64,000 nucleotides of DNA from the NCBI RefSeq assembly GCF_031846585.1, contig NZ_JAVRHK010000003.1, positions 310,001 to 374,000 on the forward strand, written 5' to 3'. The notes beneath the pieces are model-generated. The model ran no database searches, was not told the origin of the DNA, and saw only the letters and a program-made list of their open reading frames with translations. The position numbers and the translations under genes are program-made. Positions within the stretch are counted from its first letter, which is position 1, and every line of letters begins with the position of its first letter. Source of the DNA: Autumnicola musiva (GTDB taxonomy: Bacteria > Bacteroidota > Bacteroidia > Flavobacteriales > Flavobacteriaceae). Below, piece after piece: positions 7,520-15,965 of the stretch.

Positions 7520-9376
7520 TTACAGGTAAACTTCGCTTCCTTTTGCTTTAAATTCTTCCGATTTTTTCTTCATTCCTTCCTCGATCGCCTCGTGAGTGTC
7601 CATTCCGTTTTCTTCAGCAAAATTTCGCACGTCCTGCGTAATTTTCATAGAACAGAAATTTGGTCCGCACATAGAACAGAAATGGGCTACTTTAGCATTT
7701 TCAGAAGGTAAAGTCTCATCGTGGTAAGACCTCGCCGTATCCGGATCAAGTGCCAAATTAAACTGATCTTCCCATCTGAATTCAAAACGTGCTTTACTCA
7801 GCGCATCATCCCTGTGTTGTGCCCCGGGATGACCTTTAGCCAGATCTGCAGCGTGGGCAGCGATCTTATAAGTGATCACTCCTTCTTTTACATCGTCCCT
7901 GTTAGGCAGCCCCAAATGTTCCTTTGGTGTCACATAACATAGCATCGCACATCCAAACCAGCCTATCATGGCTGCGCCAATCCCGCTGGTGATGTGGTCG
8001 TAACCAGGAGCGATATCTGTGGTCAATGGGCCTAAAGTATAAAAAGGTGCTTCCCCACAAACCTCCAGTTGCTTATCCATATTCTCTTTTATCATATGCA
8101 TTGGGATATGGCCGGGTCCTTCTATAATGCACTGTACATCGTGTTTCCAGGCAATTTTAGTAAGTTCCCCCAAAGTTTCAAGTTCGGCGAATTGCGCATA
8201 GTCATTGGCATCGGCAATACTTCCGGGACGTAAACCGTCTCCCAGTGAGAAGGAAACATCATAAGCTTTCATGATTTCGCAAATTTCCTCAAAATGCGTG
8301 TACAGGAAGCTTTCTTTATGATGTGCCAGGCACCATTTTGCCATGATCGAGCCGCCACGGGAAACCAATCCTGTTACCCTTTTTGCGGTATGGGGAACAT
8401 AAGCTAACCGCACTCCGGCGTGAATGGTGAAATAGTCCACTCCCTGCTCGGCCTGCTCAATGAGCGTATCCCTGAAAATTTCCCAGGTAAGATCTTCGGC
8501 TTTTCCATTTACTTTTTCCAGCGCCTGATAAATAGGCACGGTTCCAATTGGCACCGGAGAATTTCTCAGGATCCATTCGCGGGTTTCGTGGATGTTTTTT
8601 CCGGTGGAAAGATCCATGATGGTATCTGCTCCCCAACGGCAGGCCCAGACTGCTTTTTCCACTTCTTCCTCAATAGAAGAGGTTACCGCTGAATTCCCGA
8701 TGTTGGCATTAATCTTCACGAGAAAGTTCCGCCCAATGATCATAGGTTCATTTTCCGGGTGGTTAATGTTGGAAGGAATAATTGCTCTCCCTCGGGCGAC
8801 CTCATCCCTTACAAATTCCGGGGTAATTACCTTTGGGATACTGGCTCCAAAGCTGTTTCCGGGATGTTGTTCTGAGATCTGTTTGATCTCTTCCAGCTTC
8901 TGATTTTCACGAATGGCAATGTATTCCATTTCCGGAGTGATAATTCCTTTCCGGGCGTAGTGCATCTGGGTCACATTCTGTCCCGGCTTTGCCTTAAGAG
9001 GCTTTCTGTTCCTTTTAAACCGAAGTTCGTCCAGTTTCTCATTTTTCTCCCTTTCGCGTCCGTAAGCCGAAGAAAGACCGGGTAACTGTTCTACATCTTC
9101 CCGGGCGGCAATCCAGCTGTTGCGAATAGGCATCAGCCCTTTCCTTACATCGATTTCTACTGATGGATCTGTATACGGTCCACTGGTGTCATAGACTAAA
9201 ACAGGATCGTTTTTTTCTACTTTTCCGTTAAATTTATCCACTGTGTCATCCAGGGATATTTTCCGCATCGGGACTTTTATATCCAGATGGATCTTTCCGC
9301 TTACATAAACCTTTTCGGAATTGGGAAAAGGTGCGCGGCTAATGGTTTGCTGCTTTGGAGTCTGGTCCTGTTTCAT
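7520..9376 (-). CDS. thiC: Phosphomethylpyrimidine synthase ThiC
   Basis: The 618-residue radical-SAM enzyme rearranges aminoimidazole ribotide to HMP phosphate. The C-terminal 4Fe-4S motif CSMCGPNFC is present (Cys567, Cys570, Cys575), as are the catalytic-barrel motifs NIGNSAVTSSIEEEVEK, ADTIMDLSTGK, YFTIHAGVR, EGPGHIPMHMI, PFYTLGPLTTDIAPGYDHITSGIG and CYVTPKEHLGLPN. Length is normal for the Bacteroidota form with an N-terminal extension. It is the second gene after the riboswitch and is the usual TPP-regulated step. Confidence 0.98.
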   Translation of the reverse strand: MKQDQTPKQQTISRAPFPNSEKVYVSGKIHLDIKVPMRKISLDDTVDKFNGKVEKNDPVLVYDTSGPYTDPSVEIDVRKGLMPIRNSWIAAREDVEQLPGLSSAYGREREKNEKLDELRFKRNRKPLKAKPGQNVTQMHYARKGIITPEMEYIAIRENQKLEEIKQISEQHPGNSFGASIPKVITPEFVRDEVARGRAIIPSNINHPENEPMIIGRNFLVKINANIGNSAVTSSIEEEVEKAVWACRWGADTIMDLSTGKNIHETREWILRNSPVPIGTVPIYQALEKVNGKAEDLTWEIFRDTLIEQAEQGVDYFTIHAGVRLAYVPHTAKRVTGLVSRGGSIMAKWCLAHHKESFLYTHFEEICEIMKAYDVSFSLGDGLRPGSIADANDYAQFAELETLGELTKIAWKHDVQCIIEGPGHIPMHMIKENMDKQLEVCGEAPFYTLGPLTTDIAPGYDHITSGIGAAMIGWFGCAMLCYVTPKEHLGLPNRDDVKEGVITYKIAAHAADLAKGHPGAQHRDDALSKARFEFRWEDQFNLALDPDTARSYHDETLPSENAKVAHFCSMCGPNFCSMKITQDVRNFAEENGMDTHEAIEEGMKKKSEEFKAKGSEVYL

Positions 9377-9433
9377 AATTACTTTCTGTTTAGTGCTAAT
9401 AGTTTTGCTTCCGGAAATTCTTCCGAAGCATAT

Positions 9434-9637
9434 TTATCCTCCCTGAGTAGCCCTGATAATGAGTACGTTTTCACCTTCGGCTAATTCACGTTTGGTCCAG
9501 TCGCTTTTAGAAATAATCTGATTGTTGACAGCCACAGCAATTCCTTTTTCAGAAATAGCCAGCTGCGTCAGGAGATCCTGAAGATTGGATGGTGAATTAA
9601 AAGTGTGGGCGGTGTTGTTTACGTTTACAGTTATCAT
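9434..9637 (-). CDS. thiS: Sulfur carrier protein ThiS
   Basis: The 67-residue ubiquitin-fold protein ends in Gly-Gly (ATQGG), the site adenylated by ThiF and then thiocarboxylated. The phrase GIAVAVNNQIISKSDW matches the family core, and length is typical. It is the first structural gene after the TPP riboswitch, with about 110 bases of leader between. Confidence 0.96.
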   Translation of the reverse strand: MITVNVNNTAHTFNSPSNLQDLLTQLAISEKGIAVAVNNQIISKSDWTKRELAEGENVLIIRATQGG

Positions 9638-9747
9638 TTTTTTGATATTTAATAGCTGTAAACTGCAGGGGGATTCCCTAAAGAAAAAGTAAATACAAAC
9701 CAGAATTCCTCCAAAACGGAACTATGGTAGAAAATATGTAGATAACA

Positions 9748-9824
9748 CTTTTCCCTTCGCGGGTATTAACCGGATCAGGTTCAAAGGGTTTTATCTCAGC
9801 TGATTATAATCAGCACCCCTAAAG
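9748..9824 (-). promoter_or_regulatory. TPP riboswitch (thi box) controlling the thiamine operon
   Basis: Read on the minus strand, the element contains the hallmark segments GGGGTGC, CTGAGATAAAACCCTTTGAA, CCTGATCCGGTTAATACC and CGCGAAGGGAA, closed by a CTTTT/AAAAG-type P1 stem. These are the conserved thi-box sequences that bind thiamine pyrophosphate. Between the aptamer and the thiS ATG lie about 110 bases with no strong terminator hairpin plus T run, so control of translation initiation is more likely than transcription termination, as an inference. Confidence 0.97.
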
Positions 9825-9833
9825 TTTACTTTT

Positions 9834-9841
9834 CGAAGATA
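9834..9841 (-). promoter_or_regulatory. Probable promoter -7 element of the thiamine operon
   Basis: The minus strand reads TATCTTCG, one mismatch from TAnnTTTG. Initiation 5-8 bases downstream would place the 5' end just before the TPP aptamer, which is the expected geometry. I see no clear -33 element. Confidence 0.4.
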
Positions 9842-9998
9842 AGGGGTTTTGTCTGGAAATAAAAAATATTTTTTCTTATAACTTTAAATCGTACTTCATT
9901 AAAGAATAAGATTCGTGGGGGTTATCCGTTAGCGGGTTCTAAGAGTTAAAAACCTTACTCCCGTTTGGTAGTCAATTATCAATAGTTATCTAAAAAAG
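9842..9998. other. Intergenic stretch upstream of the thiamine operon
   Basis: It separates the thiamine promoter from the terminator of the broken glycosyltransferase. It is AT-rich and I find no coding frame or further structured element. Confidence 0.5.
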
Positions 9999-10032
9999 AA
10001 ATTTTCTGAAGGTGTAAGCCTTCAGAAAATTT
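9999..10032 (-). terminator. Intrinsic terminator after the glycosyltransferase locus
   Basis: AAATTTTCTGAAGG and CCTTCAGAAAATTT form a perfect 14-bp stem around a 6-base loop. On the minus strand it is followed by TTTCTTTTTT-like sequence, so it ends transcription of the gene stopping at 10064. Confidence 0.85.
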
Positions 10033-10063
10033 ATAAAATTCAATTATTTAACTCTGGCCCAAA

Positions 10064-11538
10064 CTAATTTTTCTGTGGTAAATCACGGGTTAACCACCCT
10101 CTTTTACTAGCCGTGGCCATTGCATAAGGGGTAATCCAGAATATACCAAATGTATAAAAAATACTGTAGGAATAGGCCCAGGAAGCTTCAAAGAAATTAT
10201 ATTTTTTTGCGTAAAATAGAGCCGGAAGGCTTGAAAATATAAAAACACTTAGCAGTGTGGAACTGATAAACAAAATTGGATGTGAAAGCAATAAAATGAT
10301 CATAACCAGTAACAGCGGATAAGCCGTTAACATTTGCATCCATTGATTTAAGAGTAATATACGAGGACCGGATTTTGATCCCTCGCGGAATGATTTAAAA
10401 AACAAATTTTGACATCATAAGATTTTCCCGAACATTGCTCCTTTCCCAACGTGTAAACATCTTATGTAAAGCACTAAATCTTTCCGGTATGTTGGTGTGG
10501 ACATAGGCATTACGTTGGAATAATACATGATAGCCTTGTTTAAGGATCATAGTGGTCATTGCGCGATCTTCACCAATATCGGTTGTTTTTCCCATAAAAG
10601 TTTGGTTAATCCACTGCGGCAGGCAGGACATAACCGCTTTACTTAGATAGGCAGCCAGGGCGCCGGGAGTACATAATACAGAACCCAATACACTCTGAGC
10701 AGATCTTATGAATTCAAAACTAAAATACAAAACTAACATTTAACATCCTGGGAATGATCGCTTTTTCATTATTGAGAACCCGCACATTTCCCGCTACCGC
10801 GCCACAGTTTTTATTAGAAATGAATGGAGATACAAGATTACGCAAAGTGTCTTCCTCTACAATAGAGTCACTATCTACGGTTACAAAGACCTCTCCTTTA
10901 GCCAGTTTGAAACCACGATATAAGGCATGTCGTTTCCCCTTATTAGTGGGTTGCTGGTAAATTGATACACGAGCTCCCAATTGATCCTTGGCCTTTTTCA
11001 TCCAGTGCCAGGTATCATCTTTACTACCATCATCAATGGCAATTAATTGTATTTTTTCTGCAGGATAATTGCTCTCAACTAAACTATGCAATGTGGACCA
11101 GACTTGTTTACCTTCATTATAAGCAGGCACTATAACAGTACAAAAAGGTAATTCCTCGTCTGTAACAGATGGAACTGGCTTATAGCGAAAAAACAACCTG
11201 GCAATATATAGTAAAAAGCAAATTTTAAATATTAATAAGAAGCTTGTGAGAATTATAAATAACATACCTGCCAATGAATCCATTCTATTTAGATTCATTT
11301 CCTGAAATTCAGCCTGGAATAGGTAAACACAAAAAGCTGAACCGATTAAAAGTATAAAAGTGCCTAATAAAATAAGAAGGTGCCTGGTGCTCCAGGAAAC
11401 CTTCCTGAAATCCTTATCTGAACCTGAAAAACGTTCTCTTCCGGCGCCATATGAAGAATCTTCTTTTTTTGGTTTGTTATTGTCTGTTTTTATTATTTCA
11501 GCTGGAGCTGAAGCAGAAAATCTGATATTCTTATTCAT
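10064..11538 (-). pseudogene. Family-2 glycosyltransferase (hyaluronan/cellulose-synthase-like) split by two frameshifts
   Basis: Three consecutive minus-strand frames (11538-10720, about 10739-10395, about 10405-10064) together make one membrane glycosyltransferase of about 490 residues. The first piece has two membrane helices and the nucleotide-sugar motifs IAIDDGSKDDTW and VTVDSDSIVEED. The second has the catalytic-base GEDRAMT motif and TRWERSN (in the place of QxxRW). The third holds the C-terminal membrane helices. Each break is one extra A on the plus strand in a homopolymer (AAAA at 10722-10725, AAAAAA at 10397-10402); removing one base at each restores an uninterrupted family match. 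The product would polymerise a beta-linked exopolysaccharide, but the sugar is unknown. Sequencing error, slippage-based phase variation or true decay are all possible. Confidence 0.85.
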
Positions 11539-12200
11539 GTGGTTTTTTAAAATCTTATTTGTTTTCTATGTGTTTACCAGTTCCATATTCTTTGATAGAA
11601 CCATAAAACTTTATATATGTGCTGGGATTCAATCTTTATACCATTAGCTAAAATCAATTGATTCCAATTAATTAGGATTGATTACTGTGGGGAATAGATG
11701 TGGTGCAGTTGGAAAATTGTAGATATAATTCCCAATCTATGGGCCGGGGGAAATTTTATGGCAGTTTTGAATTCTATTATTTATTTTCTGAAAGAATTAT
11801 TGCCTGCCTCACTATAATTTAAGATGGCTCTGATTCACCAAATTTCTTCAATACTTAATTTGTAATCTTTTCTGATTATTTACAGGTAGAAATTACTGTT
11901 TACCTGATGAGCGAAAACATCCATATTTAGCATTTAACCGGAAGGAAAACTTATAGGAGAAAAGAATCCATTAAACGTAGTTAATCTAAAGACACTATTG
12001 ACCTTAAAACGGAAACGCAACAGTCTTTATATTCTCCGGTACCAGGTAAGAGGGGTAAAGCGCTATGTTTTGTTCCCGTATTTAAGGAAAACTAATTGCA
12101 CAAAATTTTTTAAGATTTAAACAATGTGAAGAAGTATGTGAATAACTAAAAGATGAATGGAAAAAGAGATGGTGCTTTCTTGTTATTTTTGACTTTATAA
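11539..12200. other. Long intergenic region between the glycosyltransferase and the nrd leader
   Basis: About 660 bases without a confident gene. A plus-strand stretch at about 11992-12105 translates without a stop to a basic sequence containing LYILRYQVRGVKRYV, faintly like the N-terminus of a phage-type integrase. It has no start and is too short to call. No tRNA, repeat or terminator was recognised. Confidence 0.4.
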
Positions 12201-12205
12201 TTGTA

Positions 12206-12299
12206 TTGGTTGTAAATCTAAGGGGAATCATGTGAAAGTCATGAGCTGTTGCGCAACTGTAATTTAGATTCTAAAAAGCCAGGCTACCTTATCAACCAA
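12206..12299 (+). promoter_or_regulatory. Cobalamin (adenosylcobalamin) riboswitch upstream of nrdBA
   Basis: The element reads TTGGTTG (12206-12212) ... AAGGGGAATCATGTGAAAG ... TCATGAGCTGTTGCGCAACTGTAA ... AAAAAGCCAGGCTACCTT ... CAACCAA (12293-12299). These correspond to the conserved GGGAA-GTGNAAATC, GAGCTG-CGCAACTGT and B12-box AGCCAGG-TACCT segments, and the outer repeats can pair as the closing helix. A further hairpin, TACTTT with AAAGTA at 12308-12325, lies between the aptamer and the nrdB ATG at 12418. No T run follows it, so translational control seems more likely. The expected logic is repression of the B12-independent reductase when cobalamin is present. Confidence 0.92.
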
Positions 12300-12417
12300 A
12301 CCACTTTACTTTCGCATAAAAAGTAATGATTATGGGATATTTTATAATAGATTTTCACCTATTTCTTTCCATCCATTAAATTTTATGCTTTTGTTTCACC
12401 TATAATGCAAAAGTAAC

Positions 12418-13392
12418 ATGAGTATTTTTCACAAGCGGCTTAATTATAAGCCATTCGAATATCCCAAAGTTTTAGATTTTACCGATGCTATCAACAGGTC
12501 CTTTTGGGTGCATTCCGAAGTAGATTTCACTGCAGATGTGCAGGATTTTCACACCTATTTATCTGAAGGGGAAAAAGATGTTGTAAAGAAAAGTTTGCTG
12601 GCTATTGCCCAGATTGAAGTTGCTGTTAAATCCTTTTGGGGCGACCTCTATAAGCACCTGCCAAAACCGGAATTTAATGGATTGGGAAGCACTTTTGCCG
12701 AATGTGAATTCCGGCATTCTCAGGCTTATTCAAGGCTTTTGGAAGTTTTGGGCTATAATAATGAGTTCGAGAAAGTGATTGAGGTGCCCGCCATCAAAAA
12801 CAGAATTGCGTATTTAACAAATGCCCTGGAGCATACTAAAGCAGAAGATCCCAGGGATTATATTTCGTCACTGATTCTTTTCTCAATTTTAATTGAAAAT
12901 GTTTCCCTGTTCAGTCAGTTTGCAATTGTGCTTTCCTTTAACCGTTTCAAAGGAGTAATGAAAAATATTAGCAATATCATAGCCTGGACTTCAGTAGATG
13001 AGCAAATTCATGCCAACGCCGGTATTTATATTATCAATCAGATTCGTGAAGAATTTCCGGAATATTTTAACGACGAGCTTATTCAGAAATTAAGATCTAC
13101 CGTAATTCATTCTATTGAAGTGGAAGAGGAAATACTGGATTGGATTTTTGCCAACGGTCAACTGGAAAACATCAATAAGAGAAACCTTATGGATTTTATG
13201 AAATTTCGCTTAGACGAGAGTCTGGAAAACATCGGGATTTCAAAAATCTACAATATTTCTCCGGAAGAATATGAGCCTATGCGCTGGTTTGAGGAAGAAG
13301 TATTTGCCAATAGTCTGGACGATTTCTTTGCCAGGCGTCCTGTTGATTATACAAAACACGATAAAAGCATCACCGCAGCAGATTTATTTTAA
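12418..13392 (+). CDS. nrdB: Ribonucleotide reductase class I small (radical) subunit NrdB
   Basis: The 324-residue ferritin-like protein houses a dimetal cofactor that generates the radical for NrdA. Probable ligands are Glu67, Glu97, His100 (ECEFRH), Glu160 (ILIENVS), Glu195 and His198 (DEQIHANAG). Tyr104 (HSQAY) occupies the radical-tyrosine position of E. coli Tyr122, and Trp30 may match Trp48. Residue 67 is Glu where most class Ia enzymes have Asp84. There is no N-terminal ATP-cone, unlike the NrdB of some other Flavobacteriia. It is the first gene after the cobalamin riboswitch and 20 bases before nrdA. Confidence 0.95.
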   Translation: MSIFHKRLNYKPFEYPKVLDFTDAINRSFWVHSEVDFTADVQDFHTYLSEGEKDVVKKSLLAIAQIEVAVKSFWGDLYKHLPKPEFNGLGSTFAECEFRHSQAYSRLLEVLGYNNEFEKVIEVPAIKNRIAYLTNALEHTKAEDPRDYISSLILFSILIENVSLFSQFAIVLSFNRFKGVMKNISNIIAWTSVDEQIHANAGIYIINQIREEFPEYFNDELIQKLRSTVIHSIEVEEEILDWIFANGQLENINKRNLMDFMKFRLDESLENIGISKIYNISPEEYEPMRWFEEEVFANSLDDFFARRPVDYTKHDKSITAADLF

Positions 13393-13412
13393 TTTTTAAA
13401 CCTGAGATTTTC

Positions 13413-15104
13413 ATGATGAATACCACTCAACCTTTACAAATTGCCGAGGAGCCAAATAAAAAACGTTTATGGTGGCTTAACGAGGAAAGCCAGCAAATCC
13501 TAAACCGCGGATACTTATTAAAAGGTGAAACTGTAAAATCTGCAATAGAGCGGGTGGCTAATGCCTCTGCAAAAAGATTGTACAAGCCTGAACTCGCCGG
13601 GGCTTTTATCGAGATGATTGAACGTGGCTGGATGAGTTTAAGTTCACCAATATGGGCCAACATGGGCACCGAACGTGGTTTGCCAATTTCCTGTTTTAAT
13701 GTTTATGTGCCCGATAATATTGAAGGAATTACCCATAAACTTGGCGAGGTGATTATGCAAACCAAGATTGGCGGAGGAACTTCCGGTTATTTTGGGGAAC
13801 TGCGGGGTAGGGGCAGTGCGGTTACCGATAATGGTAAAAGTAGCGGTGCGACCAGTTTTATGAAATTATTCGATACGGCAATGGATACCATTTCCCAGGG
13901 CGGTGTACGCCGTGGAGCTTTTGCCGCTTACCTGGACATTGATCATCCCGATATTAAAGAGTTTCTTGAAATTAAAAATATCGGGAATCCTATTCAGAAT
14001 TTATTTAATGCGGTTTGTGTACCCGACTACTGGATGCAGGAGATGATAGACGGCGATATGGAAAAACGTGATATCTGGGCGAAAGTCCTGGAAAGCCGCC
14101 AGCAAAAAGGCTTACCATACATTCTTTTTAAAGATAATATTAATCGTTTCAAGCCTCAGGTTTATAAAGACAAAAACAAAACTATCCATTCCAGTAATTT
14201 ATGTTCTGAAATCGCTTTACCTTCTTCTGAAGATGAATCATTTATCTGCTGTCTTTCTTCAATGAACCTTGAACTTTATGATGAATGGAAAGATACTGAG
14301 GCGGTGAAACTTGCCATTTATTTCCTGGACGGGGTATTGCAGGAATTTATTGCCAAAACTGAAGGAAACCATTATCTGGCTTCAGCAAACCGGTTTGCCA
14401 GGAATCACCGTGCACTGGGTTTAGGCGCAATGGGTTGGCATTCCTATTTACAGAAGAATATGATCCCTTTTGAAGGAATGCGGGCCAAAGGATTAACACA
14501 TCAGATTTTTGAAGATATAAGTACAAAGGCCACTAAAGCCAGTAGAGAGCTGGCCACCATTTATGGAGAACCGGGCATCCTGAAAGATTACGGGTTGCGA
14601 AATACAACTTTAATGGCTATTGCACCAACTACTTCTTCTTCTGCAATTTTAGGCCAGACATCTCCTGGAATTGAACCCTTCAGCAGTAACTATTATAAAG
14701 CGGGGCTTGCTAAAGGTAATTTTATGAGAAAGAATAAATATCTGAAGGAATTGCTTCGGGAAAAAGACCTAGATAATGAGGATACCTGGAGAAGTATTAT
14801 GCTGAATCACGGAAGTGTGCAACATTTAAATTCTCTTACACAGGAGGAAAAAGATGTTTTTAAAACCTTTAAAGAGATCAGCCAATTGGAGATTATTCAG
14901 CAGGCATCGGTAAGGCAGAAATTTATCGATCAGGCGCAAAGTCTTAACCTTAACATTCCTGCGGGATTACCTGTAAAGGAAGTAAATAATTTGATGATTG
15001 AAGCCTGGAAACTTGGGGTAAAAACTTTATACTATCAACGTAGTCAAAGTGTTTCCAAAGAATTCATTTCTAATATGGTGAGTTGCGCCAGCTGTGAAGC
15101 CTAA
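13413..15104 (+). CDS. nrdA: Ribonucleotide reductase class I large (catalytic) subunit NrdA, short form
   Basis: The 563-residue subunit reduces ribonucleoside diphosphates. Seen are the first redox cysteine in PISCFNVYVPD, the active-site triad NLCSEIALP (Asn, Cys, Glu), the partner cysteine in FICCLSSMN, the APTTSSSAI phosphate loop, the radical-transfer YYQRS tyrosine pair and the C-terminal swinging CASC (VSCASCEA) for thioredoxin or glutaredoxin. It is about 200 residues shorter than E. coli NrdA because it lacks the ATP-cone and parts of the N-terminal domain. With NrdB also lacking a cone, classical dATP on/off regulation seems absent. Confidence 0.95.
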   Translation: MMNTTQPLQIAEEPNKKRLWWLNEESQQILNRGYLLKGETVKSAIERVANASAKRLYKPELAGAFIEMIERGWMSLSSPIWANMGTERGLPISCFNVYVPDNIEGITHKLGEVIMQTKIGGGTSGYFGELRGRGSAVTDNGKSSGATSFMKLFDTAMDTISQGGVRRGAFAAYLDIDHPDIKEFLEIKNIGNPIQNLFNAVCVPDYWMQEMIDGDMEKRDIWAKVLESRQQKGLPYILFKDNINRFKPQVYKDKNKTIHSSNLCSEIALPSSEDESFICCLSSMNLELYDEWKDTEAVKLAIYFLDGVLQEFIAKTEGNHYLASANRFARNHRALGLGAMGWHSYLQKNMIPFEGMRAKGLTHQIFEDISTKATKASRELATIYGEPGILKDYGLRNTTLMAIAPTTSSSAILGQTSPGIEPFSSNYYKAGLAKGNFMRKNKYLKELLREKDLDNEDTWRSIMLNHGSVQHLNSLTQEEKDVFKTFKEISQLEIIQQASVRQKFIDQAQSLNLNIPAGLPVKEVNNLMIEAWKLGVKTLYYQRSQSVSKEFISNMVSCASCEA

Positions 15105-15140
15105 TTAGTTATTGACTTCACAGAAGAAAAGATGATGATT

Positions 15141-15176
15141 AGTCTTCTTGAAAATTACCAAATTTTCAGGAGGACT
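15141..15176. terminator. Bidirectional terminator between nrdA and the SanA-like gene
   Basis: A 16-bp stem (AGTCTTCTTGAAAATT with AATTTTCAGGAGGACT, two G-U pairs) closes a 4-base loop ACCA. It lies between convergent genes stopping at 15104 (plus) and 15201 (minus) and can serve both, though the flanking T runs are modest. Confidence 0.7.
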
Positions 15177-15200
15177 TTCTTATTTCTCAAACTTAAAAAT

Positions 15201-15833
15201 TTATTCCAGTCTCTTTTTTAAAGTGGCAGGTTCTCCATCGGTAATTACTTCCCACAGAGCCTTGAAATTTGCCAGTTTTTCTCTTCTCACTAAACGGGTG
15301 GAGGTTTCATATTGTTTCTTATCTGCAACAAAGCCCTTGTAATTTAACCCAAGATTTTTAGCTATAAACATTGTTCTTGGCAGGTGGAAGCGCTGCGTGA
15401 CCACAATAGCATCTGATATTCCTATTACCTGTTGGGATCTGTACATACTGTCATAAGTATCAAAACCGGCATGATCTTCCAAAATTTTGTTTTCGGGAAT
15501 TCCATGTTGCAGGAGGTAATTTCTCATAGCGCCCACTTCATCGTAATTTTCGGTTTTATGATCTCCTGAAACAAGAATTTGCTCCACTTTTCCGGAGGTA
15601 TAAAGGTCAATAGCAGTTTCAATCCTGTCCTGTAAAACAGGAGAAAGTTTTCCGTTAGAATGTACGCTGGCCCCCAACACGATAACTGTTTCGGCCGGAG
15701 GAACATTTTCAATCTGATCATAAATAAGAGGAGCCGTATCTCTTTGTATGTAGGCTTCAAATCCCAGCACAATCAGGCTGGCAAGAACCACACAGATTGC
15801 AAGGGTAAGAATAGATTTTTTTACCAGTCTCAT
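15201..15833 (-). CDS. SanA/YdcF-like DUF218 membrane-anchored protein
   Basis: The 210-residue protein has one N-terminal membrane helix (residues about 7-25) followed by a DUF218 domain with VIVLGASVHSNGKLSPVLQDR, ILVSGDHK and IVVTQRFHLPRTMFIAKNLG, all typical of SanA. E. coli SanA supports envelope barrier function and vancomycin resistance at high temperature; the biochemical activity of the family is not settled. The product should face the periplasm. It stands alone and converges with nrdA. Confidence 0.88.
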   Translation of the reverse strand: MRLVKKSILTLAICVVLASLIVLGFEAYIQRDTAPLIYDQIENVPPAETVIVLGASVHSNGKLSPVLQDRIETAIDLYTSGKVEQILVSGDHKTENYDEVGAMRNYLLQHGIPENKILEDHAGFDTYDSMYRSQQVIGISDAIVVTQRFHLPRTMFIAKNLGLNYKGFVADKKQYETSTRLVRREKLANFKALWEVITDGEPATLKKRLE

Positions 15834-15905
15834 GCAGACGTGAAAGTTAAAAAGTGATTCGAATATAGCTAATAAAATTTGATGTATTGGTTTAATTTAT
15901 TCTTA

Positions 15906-15940
15906 TTGTAAGGTCATCGTATTTTCATTGTTTAAATTTG
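15906..15940 (+). promoter_or_regulatory. Promoter of the nitroreductase gene
   Basis: TTG at 15906-15908 and TAAATTTG at 15933-15940 (exact -7 consensus) are 24 bases apart, one more than the usual upper limit. The ATG at 15966 follows 25 bases after the -7 element. Confidence 0.5.
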
Positions 15941-15965
15941 TGGAAATTGTAAAAAAATATTGACT

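Noticed and set aside
11992..12105. A stop-free plus-strand stretch containing LYILRYQVRGVKRYV that resembles an integrase N-terminus
   Set aside because: No start codon, only about 35 residues, weak pattern and no further integrase motifs or attachment repeats nearby.
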